DNA of 11,849 nt, taken from assembly GCA_024225895.1 (NCBI GenBank), contig JAAEMC010000070.1, positions 1-11,849 of the forward strand, given 5' to 3'. Numbering within the stretch: position 1 is the first letter of the stretch; the number at the start of each line of letters is the position of its first letter. The translations under genes and the position numbers were made by a program. The notes under the pieces are model-generated. The model saw only the letters and a program-made list of their open reading frames with translations, was not told where the DNA came from and did no database searches. Shown here one piece after another: positions 6,659 to 11,849 of this stretch. The DNA is from Desulfobacteraceae bacterium (GTDB lineage Bacteria; Desulfobacterota; Desulfobacteria; Desulfobacterales; Desulfobacteraceae).

Positions 6659-7735
6659 ATGAAAAGCCAAATGAACAGAATATCAACCAGGGTAACCGCA
6701 TTATTCTCAATGTTTTTTAGAATAGCTGAAAGACAGACAGACCACAAAAAACTGACCCGCTATATCGTTGCATTGAACCAGAAAAAATCGCAGGCAGACA
6801 TTATCAATGAAGTGGCAAAATGCTTTAAAGACATTTTAAATTACAGGCTTTTTGCTTTTGTCATCCAAAAAGACAATGGTGTGGACGTCTGGCTTGATCC
6901 CCGAATGTTCAAAAAATCACTTGAACAGATAATTCTCAAGGATTTCAACATCCAAAACCAAGACGAGCTGAACTATCTGAACCATACCTTCCATCCTGGT
7001 GAACACGAAGAGCAGTTTAAAATGGATGACCTGCTTTCATATGAGCAAAAGGAAGAGAATTTTCACTCGCGGATTTATATGCTTCCCCAAAGAACCATGT
7101 ACGACTACCATGATGAAATTGCAGGGCTGATTCTTCAAAGCTGTGCCGGAGCCCTTTCACAACAAGTAAAAATTGAAGATCTAAAGAATGCCGCCATCAT
7201 AGATTCTTTGACTGGATGTTATAATAGGAGAGAATTTGAAAGTCAGCTGAAGCGTAATATTGCCGGCGCACTCCGCCATAAAACCGCTCTGTCAATATTC
7301 ATGTTTGATCTTGACCATTTTAAAAAGGTAAATGACACATTCGGGCACATTGCCGGAGATAAAGTTTTAAAAGAAGTATCCGAACTGGTCAGAAGCAATA
7401 TGAGAACCGGCGATATTCTTGCCAGGTATGGCGGAGAAGAATTCATCGCCATTTTGCCGGGTGCCAGCAAAAGAAAAGCTATTGAGCTTGCCGACCGGCT
7501 GCGGATGAAGATCGAAAAAAACACCATATTCAGTGATGATTTTAAAATAAAGGTCTCCGCCAGCTTCGGCGTTTCCCAGTTTAATCCGAAAGCTGATATG
7601 AAAAAATTCATCCAGGATGCGGACGATATGATGTACCGAGCAAAACTTAATGGCCGTAATACAGTTATGCCGGGCCTTATCAAAGTAATACATGAGATTG
7701 CGCTGGATGGCAAAGAACAAACCATTCAGGCCTAA
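6659..7735 (+). CDS. Diguanylate cyclase (GGDEF) with N-terminal sensory domain
   Basis: A 358-residue cytoplasmic enzyme that makes c-di-GMP from two GTP. Residues 172-338 form the GGDEF domain: DSLTGCYNRREFE (182-194), metal-binding D217 in FDLDHFKKVNDTFGH, and the active-site GGEEF at 258-262. RTGD (249-252), five residues before GGEEF, is an intact RxxD inhibitory site, so product feedback is expected. The N-terminal 30-165 looks like a GAF-type fold (DIINEVAKCFKDILNYRLFAFVIQ) with no membrane segment; its ligand is unknown. ATG 6659 is preferred to GTG 6650 because AGCAGG at 6645-6650 is correctly spaced for the ATG and would overlap the GTG. It is preceded by a sigma-54 promoter, suggesting conditional expression like flagellar or nitrogen/stress genes. 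The orphan chemotaxis block follows 250 bp downstream on the same strand but has its own promoter. Confidence 0.95.
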   Translation: MKSQMNRISTRVTALFSMFFRIAERQTDHKKLTRYIVALNQKKSQADIINEVAKCFKDILNYRLFAFVIQKDNGVDVWLDPRMFKKSLEQIILKDFNIQNQDELNYLNHTFHPGEHEEQFKMDDLLSYEQKEENFHSRIYMLPQRTMYDYHDEIAGLILQSCAGALSQQVKIEDLKNAAIIDSLTGCYNRREFESQLKRNIAGALRHKTALSIFMFDLDHFKKVNDTFGHIAGDKVLKEVSELVRSNMRTGDILARYGGEEFIAILPGASKRKAIELADRLRMKIEKNTIFSDDFKIKVSASFGVSQFNPKADMKKFIQDADDMMYRAKLNGRNTVMPGLIKVIHEIALDGKEQTIQA

Positions 7736-7804
7736 CCCTGGTATCGGGCCTAAGGTAAATATGTAAATATTGCTGAAAAGTAAAAATCCCGGAACAAAGG
7801 AATC

Positions 7805-7828
7805 CAACAAAATTGCCCTAATTTGTTG
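7805..7828 (+). terminator. Possible weak terminator hairpin after the diguanylate cyclase gene
   Basis: CAACAAA (7805-7811) pairs with TTTGTTG (7822-7828), extendable by TT/AA with one bulged A around a GCCCT loop. It is AT-rich and is followed by a pyrimidine tract (TTTCTCTCTTT) instead of a pure T-run, so termination efficiency is doubtful. Confidence 0.25.
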
Positions 7829-7884
7829 AGTGATTTCTCTCTTTATCTATCCCTGGTTTTTGTCAATAAAAATCACATACTTTC

Positions 7885-7914
7885 TTGACTTAATAGACCA
7901 CCATCGCTTATTAT
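7885..7914 (+). promoter_or_regulatory. Sigma-70-like promoter of the Hpt-cheD-HDOD-cheY-cheX unit
   Basis: TTGACT (7885-7890) and TATTAT (7909-7914) are separated by 18 bp, each matching consensus at five of six positions. Transcription would begin near 7921, some 45 nt before the ATG at 7967. No other good promoter is evident before cheD. Confidence 0.5.
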
Positions 7915-7988
7915 GATCCAAAGGTCACCTTATCACTTTCTCTCTCTTTTGGACTTAAGAAGCATTATGGAACAAATGAATATTTTTT

Positions 7989-8270
7989 TTGGTACTCTTG
8001 CTAGAAAAGTCGGAGAGCTGTCATTGGGGAATTCTTCGTCTTTTCCATACAATAAAAGAGGTGACAGAATTCTTGGATCTTAAAAACATGAATACGCTGT
8101 CGCATATGACAAAAAACCTTTTGGACGGTGCAAGGAATAATGAATTTATTCTGAACAGCCAGGGGATTGATGCGATTTTAAAATCCGTTGATATTCTCAA
8201 GCAACTTGTTGTCCGGGTAACCGAAGGGCTGGTAGTGGTTGTGGATGCCAAAGAAGGGATCAGAAAGTGA
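7989..8270 (+). CDS. Degenerate Hpt (CheA P1-like) domain protein, 5' end frameshifted
   Basis: The frame 7980-8270 encodes an Hpt-like helical bundle: GILRLFHTIKEVTEFLDLKNM, then LSHMTKNLLDGARNNEF and DAILKSVDILKQLV, matching the CheA phosphotransfer pattern FRxFHTIKGxAGFLxL...LAHxxENLLDxAR. The phosphorylatable His is kept, but both Gly after HTIK are Glu (HTIKE, TE). No good start exists in this frame: TTG 7989 has no ribosome site. An ATG at 7967 with weak AAGAAG upstream is in another frame, which stops at about 8081. Skipping one T of the T8 run (7983-7990) would join them as MEQMNIFLVLLLEKSES..., which aligns with the end of Hpt helix A. So it is either a decaying CheA remnant or a slippage-expressed gene. 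cheD starts at GTGA overlapping its stop, which suggests the frame is still translated. Confidence 0.5.
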   Translation: MVLLLEKSESCHWGILRLFHTIKEVTEFLDLKNMNTLSHMTKNLLDGARNNEFILNSQGIDAILKSVDILKQLVVRVTEGLVVVVDAKEGIRK

Positions 8271-8746
8271 AACAGATTGTCGGAGTTGCGGATATGAAGG
8301 TGAGCAATATTCCCGGAGATGATCTTGTGACCTATTCACTTGGCTCCTGCATCGGATTGGTTATTTATGACCCGGTTGTCAAGGCCGGCGGAATACTTCA
8401 CTATATGCTGCCCGATTCTACTATCGACCGGGAAAAGGCTCAAAACAATCCGTTTATGTTTGCGGATACGGGTATTCCAAGACTTTTCAAATCTGTTTAT
8501 TCTTTTGGAGCCAAAAAGCAACGAATGAATATTTACATTGCCGGAGGTGCGGGAATTCTGGATCAGAAAGGATTCTTTAATATTGGCAAACGTAATTACA
8601 TGGCGTTAAAAAAAATGTTTTTTAAAAACAATGTATTGATCAGAAAGCAAAATATTGGCGGAAATGTGAACCGAACCATCCGGATTTATATATCCACGGG
8701 AGATATTTTTTTAAAGACCTCCGGTTCAAGGGAGAAAAAAGTATGA
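8267..8746 (+). CDS. cheD: CheD chemoreceptor glutamine deamidase
   Basis: A 159-residue protein of typical CheD length. CheD deamidates glutamines on chemoreceptors and can bind CheC-type phosphatases. The catalytic Cys-His-Thr set is in place: T22 and C28 in VTYSLGSCIG and H45 in GILHYMLPDS, as in the Thermotoga CheD. VGVADMKVSNIPGD at the N-terminus and YIAGGAGIL/ FNIGKRNY in the middle are also family motifs. It starts at GTG 8267, overlapping the stop of the Hpt-like ORF by GTGA, with GAAGGGA upstream; its stop overlaps the ATG of the HDOD gene by ATGA. Both junctions imply translational coupling. No receptor is encoded in this window, so its substrate must lie elsewhere, or it works mainly by binding a CheX/CheC-like partner. 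Confidence 0.95.
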   Translation: MKQIVGVADMKVSNIPGDDLVTYSLGSCIGLVIYDPVVKAGGILHYMLPDSTIDREKAQNNPFMFADTGIPRLFKSVYSFGAKKQRMNIYIAGGAGILDQKGFFNIGKRNYMALKKMFFKNNVLIRKQNIGGNVNRTIRIYISTGDIFLKTSGSREKKV

Positions 8747-9591
8747 GCACGATTCAGGAGCTTATTAAAGAAATTAAAAATTTAAAACCGGTTCCTGCGG
8801 TGATAAGCCAACTCCTTGAAATAGTGGATAATTCGGATTCATCCATGGCAGATATTGCCAATATTATTCAATATGACCCGGTTGTGACGGCAAGTGTTCT
8901 TCGCACCTGCAACTCGGCTTTTTTCGGGCTGAAAACTCCTGCTGAATCAATAAAAGATGCCGTCAGCATGATGGGAATTGATCAGATCGTGGAAATTGTT
9001 TTATTGAAATCAACATATAAATCCCTGTCCACAAGCCAAAATGGATACGGCCTGCATGAAGGCGCCATGTGGAAATATTCAGTCTCTTCAGCAATCATTG
9101 CCAAACAAATCGCCAAAAAATTCAACATGCAAAATAAAAATACGATCTTTACCTCTGCCCTGCTTAAAGACATTGGTAAAACTGTTCTTGACCGGTTTGT
9201 ACAGGATTCATTTGAGAAGATATCATCCCTGGTGGTACATGAAAATTTAAGTTTCAGTGCAGCCGAGAAAAAGATAATTGGCATTGACCATGCTGAACTG
9301 GGGGCTATGATTGCCAAAATGTGGAAATTCTCTCCAAGAATGGTTAAGATTATACGGCATCATCACCTGGGCGATATCTCCATGGTAAAGGACAAAGAAA
9401 TTGCTGCTGTATACCTTGCTGATTGTATCTGCATGATGATTGGTATTGGCGTGGGGGCGGACGGCTTGGCCTATCGGTTCAATTATGAAGCCATGAAAGA
9501 GCTGGGCGTCGCTTCCGACGATATTTCGCTGATTATTGCTGAATTTGCCCAAAATATGAGTGCTGTGGAAGAACTTTTAAAAGTAGTGTAA
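8743..9591 (+). CDS. HDOD-domain signalling protein
   Basis: A 282-residue soluble protein. Residues 10-205 form an HDOD domain: LKPVPAVISQLLEIV (14-28), IANIIQYDPVVTASVLRTCNSAFFGL (38-63), then DAVSMMGIDQIVEIVL, ALLKDIGKTVLDRF (139-152), IDHAELGAMIAKMW (181-194) and IIRHHH (203-208). The HD dyad is KD here (K142-D143), as expected of HDOD proteins, which are relatives of HD hydrolases that usually lack catalysis and serve as signalling scaffolds. The start ATG 8743 overlaps the cheD stop and has GGGAG upstream. The tail (210-282) contains KDKEIAAVYLADCICMMIGIGVGADG. It sits between cheD and cheY, a setting that suggests a role in the same signalling output; the exact role is unknown. Confidence 0.92.
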   Translation: MSTIQELIKEIKNLKPVPAVISQLLEIVDNSDSSMADIANIIQYDPVVTASVLRTCNSAFFGLKTPAESIKDAVSMMGIDQIVEIVLLKSTYKSLSTSQNGYGLHEGAMWKYSVSSAIIAKQIAKKFNMQNKNTIFTSALLKDIGKTVLDRFVQDSFEKISSLVVHENLSFSAAEKKIIGIDHAELGAMIAKMWKFSPRMVKIIRHHHLGDISMVKDKEIAAVYLADCICMMIGIGVGADGLAYRFNYEAMKELGVASDDISLIIAEFAQNMSAVEELLKVV

Positions 9592-9626
9592 CAAAAGATA
9601 ATTATTATGAATAAGTGGTGAAACCT

Positions 9627-10052
9627 ATGGCATTGTGCGTATTAATCGTTGAAGATTCCATGCCAATGAGAGGGGTCATTAAAAAAACCATTAAAGCTGC
9701 CGGCTACAGAACTTCCACATTTTTTGAGGCTGAAAACGGACAAAAGGCCTTGGAAGTGATCGAATCAAACTGGGTAGATATTATCCTCACTGATTTTAAC
9801 ATGCCTGTCTTAAACGGCTTGGAATTAATTTTAGAAATGAAAAAAGATGAATTGTTCAAAAAGATCCCCATTGTCATGGTCACCACCGAGGGCAGCAAGG
9901 AAAAAATAGACGAATTCATGGACAAGGGCGCTGCCGGATATATTCGAAAACCGTTTACCCCCGAACAGATACGTGATTTATTATCGGAAATTTTAGGAGA
10001 AGCCGAATATGATGACGAACTTGAAGATTCAGGTGGTGAATTCGATTTTTGA
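9627..10052 (+). CDS. CheY-like single-domain response regulator
   Basis: A 141-residue receiver. It keeps E9-D10 (LIVEDS), phosphoacceptor D56 (ILTDFNMP), T86 (VMVTTEG), aromatic Y105 and K108 (GYIRKPF), so it should be phosphorylated and switch normally. ATG 9627 is preferred to GTG 9615 because GGTGA (9617-9621) is a ribosome site for the ATG and the GTG has none. The receiver ends near residue 122; an acidic tail of about 19 residues (EAEYDDELEDSGGEFDF) follows and is encoded partly in the 44 bp overlapping the CheX-like gene. No output domain is present. The cognate kinase is not adjacent; the hybrid kinase upstream or a distant CheA are candidates. The CheX-like protein next to it is its likely phosphatase. 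Confidence 0.94.
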   Translation: MALCVLIVEDSMPMRGVIKKTIKAAGYRTSTFFEAENGQKALEVIESNWVDIILTDFNMPVLNGLELILEMKKDELFKKIPIVMVTTEGSKEKIDEFMDKGAAGYIRKPFTPEQIRDLLSEILGEAEYDDELEDSGGEFDF

Positions 10053-10482
10053 AGTCATGGAAACCATGTTTTTTCTCGCAGCAGAGGAACAACAGAAATC
10101 CTCCTCTAAGGATTCGGCCTTATTTGAGTTTAGTGATCTAAAAGCCTGTTGTATTGATTTTTCAGGAGGCTTTTCCGGGAAAATATACCTGGTTGCCCCC
10201 CTTGCTTTGCTTAGACTCATGACAGAGTATTTCTTGGGTGAAAAGGGTGATAACCTTACAGATGAACATATCGATGGGACATTCACGGAAGCTTTAAATA
10301 TGATTGCAGGCAATGCCTTAAGAAAGCTGGATGATCAACCATACATGGGTTTGGGTCTTCCAAAACTTGTCGACCCTTCCCAAGTCATGAATATCGAAGA
10401 CTATGCTTTTTTCAATACCGTAGACGGCCCCATGGCATCATTTTTTGAATTGACAAGTCCTGATGAAAACCACAAAAAATAA
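10009..10482 (+). CDS. CheX-like CheY-P phosphatase
   Basis: A 157-residue protein of the CheC/CheX/FliY fold. TFTEALNMIAGNALRKL (91-107) holds the phosphatase signature E94-x-x-N97 followed by GN, as in CheX. FSGGFSGKIYLVAP (51-64) is the other conserved strand, and the N-terminal helix has VMETMFF. CheX dephosphorylates CheY-P. The start ATG 10009 (or the next ATG, 10012) follows TAGGAGA, 8 nt away, inside the cheY gene, so the two genes overlap by 44 bp and are surely co-translated. A single E-x-x-N motif agrees with CheX and not the doubled CheC. The reading frame ends just before the ArsR promoter. Confidence 0.88.
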   Translation: MMTNLKIQVVNSIFEVMETMFFLAAEEQQKSSSKDSALFEFSDLKACCIDFSGGFSGKIYLVAPLALLRLMTEYFLGEKGDNLTDEHIDGTFTEALNMIAGNALRKLDDQPYMGLGLPKLVDPSQVMNIEDYAFFNTVDGPMASFFELTSPDENHKK

Positions 10483-10485
10483 TTG

Positions 10486-10514
10486 TTGACAATTTCAATT
10501 CACTGCTTTAGCAT
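10486..10514 (+). promoter_or_regulatory. Sigma-70-like promoter of the arsR-family gene
   Basis: TTGACA (10486-10491) has perfect consensus. After a 17-bp spacer comes TAGCAT (10509-10514), four of six. It begins only 4 bp after the CheX-like stop, so the regulator is separately transcribed. The operator palindrome overlaps the -10. Confidence 0.6.
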
Positions 10515-10527
10515 TTAAGTAAATGCT
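10510..10527. promoter_or_regulatory. Palindromic operator overlapping the arsR promoter
   Basis: AGCATTTAAGTAAATGCT is a perfect inverted repeat of 7-bp arms around AAGT. It covers the -10 and the likely start site, the usual position for autorepression by ArsR-type dimers. Binding by the adjacent regulator is inferred. Confidence 0.55.
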
Positions 10528-10543
10528 TAATTAAGGTGAAAAA

Positions 10544-10960
10544 ATGATATACAGCAAAGCAGAAATGTTCAAAATTCTTGGTGTTGAAAATCGAATACGA
10601 ATTATTGATCTCCTAAAAGAGAAGGGAGCATTAGGGGTGAATGAACTATCCGAAACACTGCAAATAACACCTTCCGCAGTTTCACAACATTTAAAAACAC
10701 TTCGGCACGCCGGTTTGGTGCGTAACGAACGCAAAGGTTATTGGGTGCCGTATAAAATAAATGAAGAGGCTTTGGAAGAATGCCATGAACTTCTTTCTGA
10801 GGTTTGTTCTTGTGGATGCAAAGGAACCGGCAGGATTCGTGACGGAGAATTAGATGCCTGTGACGATAAATTAGCCCTTCTCAAACGTTGGGAAAATGAG
10901 TTGCAAAAAGAACTGGCAGAAGTGAGAAACCAGATGAAAGAATTACCCAAGAAAAAATAA
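10544..10960 (+). CDS. ArsR-family transcription regulator with Cys-rich C-terminal region
   Basis: A 138-residue protein. Residues 5-75 form the ArsR winged helix: FKILGVENRIRIIDLLKEKG, GVNELSETLQITPSAVSQHLKTLRHAGLVRNERKG, then the wing YWVPYKI. The recognition helix is near TPSAVSQHLKTLR. The canonical ELCVC metal motif in helix 3 is missing, but a cluster follows the HTH: C80, C88-x-C90-x-C92 and C106, with H81. This could bind a metal or Fe-S cluster or sense redox state; that is inference. A coiled coil of about 30 residues (107-135) ends the protein and may aid dimerisation. ATG 10544 is preceded by AAGGTG. It precedes an acyl-CoA dehydrogenase by 64 bp and a similar operator sequence occurs before both, so fatty- or aromatic-acid catabolism is the likely regulon. 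Confidence 0.9.
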   Translation: MIYSKAEMFKILGVENRIRIIDLLKEKGALGVNELSETLQITPSAVSQHLKTLRHAGLVRNERKGYWVPYKINEEALEECHELLSEVCSCGCKGTGRIRDGELDACDDKLALLKRWENELQKELAEVRNQMKELPKKK

Positions 10961-10980
10961 TTTTTTTTATCATTAATTTC

Positions 10981-10995
10981 AGTGTTTGCTTAAAT
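10981..10995. promoter_or_regulatory. Degenerate second operator half before acyl-CoA dehydrogenase gene
   Basis: AGTGTTTGCTTAAAT matches 12 of 15 positions of the inverted complement of the arsR palindrome (AGCATTTACTTAAAT). It lies 30 bp before the dehydrogenase ATG. The right arm is not kept, so binding would be weaker. Confidence 0.35.
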
Positions 10996-11024
10996 AATTA
11001 ATTTCTAAAATAAAGGAAGCTGAT

Positions 11025-11849
11025 ATGGGAAACATCGACAAGCACCAGCAAAAAGAAATAACTCACCTTATTAAAAAAATAGCAAAAGAAGTAATCGCTC
11101 CCCAGGCCTTAGATTCTGACAGAACAAATAAATTTCCCTGGGATGCCATCCGTGAGTTGGGAAAAGCACAATTGCCTGCATTAGTACTTTTAGAAAAAGA
11201 AAAGGGGTTGGGAGGTGGACGACTTGAATTTGTCTCAATTGTACAAGAAATTGCCAAGGCATGTGCTTCTACAGCTCTTGTTTTTACGTCCCACATAATA
11301 TTGCTAAAAGCAATCGAAGGTGCCGGGAGTGACTTTTTAAAACACAAATGGCTGGAAGATTTATCAAAATGCAAATCTCTTGGAGCATGGGCCGTTCATG
11401 AGCCTGAATGCGGTAGTAATGCAGGCGCAATATCTACGAAAGCCGTTAAAGAGGGAAACGAGTATATTGTTAATGGTTCTAAATTCTTTATCACCTCAGG
11501 GGAAGAAGCACATGTCTATATGGTTCTGGTGAGGACAGATCCTGAAAAGGGTCCCAAAGGAATGAGCACCCTTCTTATTGAAAAAAACACCCCCGGTCTC
11601 TCGTTTGGGCGTGCTGAAGAGAAGATGGGTTTAAAAAGCACGTCTTCAAAAGAAATGTTTTTCAATAATTGCCGAATTCCAGTGGAAAACCTTATCGGAG
11701 AAGAAGGAAAGGGGCTCGAGGTCATTGGGAAATCAGTTATCGGATGGGGATTTTTTGGGGCAGCAGCCATTTCTTCCGGATTAGCAACCGCTGCTTTAGA
11801 AAAAGCCGTCAAACATGCAAAGAACAGGACCATTGCAGGCCAACCCATC
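11025..11849 (+). CDS. Acyl-CoA dehydrogenase, partial (N-terminal 275 residues)
   Basis: The frame is open from ATG 11025 (AAGGAAG upstream) to the right edge, 275 codons. Features in order: the N-terminal helical domain (FPWDAIRELGKAQLPAL), then AWAVHEPECGSNAGAISTKA (121-140), which is the FAD/substrate motif of the family, NGSKFFITSGEEA (150-162), the beta-domain strands ending KMGLKSTSSKEMFFNNCRIPVENLIGEEGKG, and the start of the C-terminal helices. The catalytic Glu region is beyond the edge. The enzyme oxidises an acyl-CoA to the enoyl-CoA and passes electrons to ETF; chain length or branching cannot be told. The motif is slightly unusual (EPECGSN for the common EPGAGSD). It follows an ArsR-family regulator and is probably the first gene of a catabolic operon. 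Confidence 0.93.
   Translation, partial: MGNIDKHQQKEITHLIKKIAKEVIAPQALDSDRTNKFPWDAIRELGKAQLPALVLLEKEKGLGGGRLEFVSIVQEIAKACASTALVFTSHIILLKAIEGAGSDFLKHKWLEDLSKCKSLGAWAVHEPECGSNAGAISTKAVKEGNEYIVNGSKFFITSGEEAHVYMVLVRTDPEKGPKGMSTLLIEKNTPGLSFGRAEEKMGLKSTSSKEMFFNNCRIPVENLIGEEGKGLEVIGKSVIGWGFFGAAAISSGLATAALEKAVKHAKNRTIAGQPI

Noticed and set aside
7243..7810. Minus-strand open frames over the GGDEF domain
   Set aside because: They are antisense to the conserved DSLTG...GGEEF coding sequence and have no recognisable domain.
10961..10990. Terminator in the AAAAAATAATTTTTTTT run after the ArsR gene
   Set aside because: The A/T symmetry gives only a very weak stem with no GC clamp; readthrough to the dehydrogenase is as likely.
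1..11849. CRISPR array, tRNA, rRNA or transposase
   Set aside because: No regularly spaced repeats, no tRNA-like cloverleaf, rRNA core or transposase motif was seen in reading both strands.

Overview
The window looks like a chromosomal segment of a low-to-medium GC anaerobic deltaproteobacterium, most likely a sulfate reducer of the Desulfobacterales (Desulfobacula/Desulfobacter type). This is inferred from gene content: a MobB protein, an excisionase-HTH/molybdate-type PBP regulator, AHDLNN-type hybrid kinases, an orphan CheD/HDOD/CheY/CheX block, a sigma-54 promoter and an ArsR-linked acyl-CoA dehydrogenase. No species can be fixed from the sequence alone.

Left region (1-2727). A minus-strand pair runs off the left edge: a shikimate-kinase-fold small-molecule kinase (483-989) followed after 10 bp by an HTH + PBP-like (COG1910-type) regulator (1-472, 3' end missing). 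A 350-bp divergent spacer holds a candidate non-autonomous repeat (about 1070-1273) and a sigma-70-like promoter for mobB (1340-1834). A secreted protein of the LPP20-like kind follows (1849-2727). Its signal peptide is in frame only if translation begins at an ATT or ATA codon.

Middle region (2708-6424). On the minus strand, a membrane-bound PAS hybrid histidine kinase (3559-5658) is coupled to pantothenate synthetase panC (2708-3559) by a one-base stop/start overlap. panC converges on and overlaps the secreted-protein gene by 20 bp. Divergent to the kinase is an HD-domain hydrolase (5846-6424).

Signalling region (6425-10482). A long imperfect hairpin and a consensus sigma-54 promoter (6592-6607) precede a GGEEF diguanylate cyclase with an intact product-inhibition site. 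A sigma-70-like promoter (7885-7914) then leads into a tight five-gene unit: a degenerate Hpt (CheA P1-like) ORF whose 5' end is frameshifted at a T8 run, cheD, an HDOD protein, a CheY-like receiver and a CheX-like phosphatase. Junctions are GTGA, ATGA, 35 bp and a 44-bp overlap. No CheA kinase domain, CheW, CheR, CheB or receptor is present here, so this is an orphan chemotaxis-like output module beside c-di-GMP machinery.

Right region (10483-11849). A Cys-rich ArsR-family regulator with its own promoter and a palindromic operator precedes an acyl-CoA dehydrogenase that runs off the right edge. A degenerate copy of the operator lies in front of the dehydrogenase, which suggests that one regulator controls both genes.
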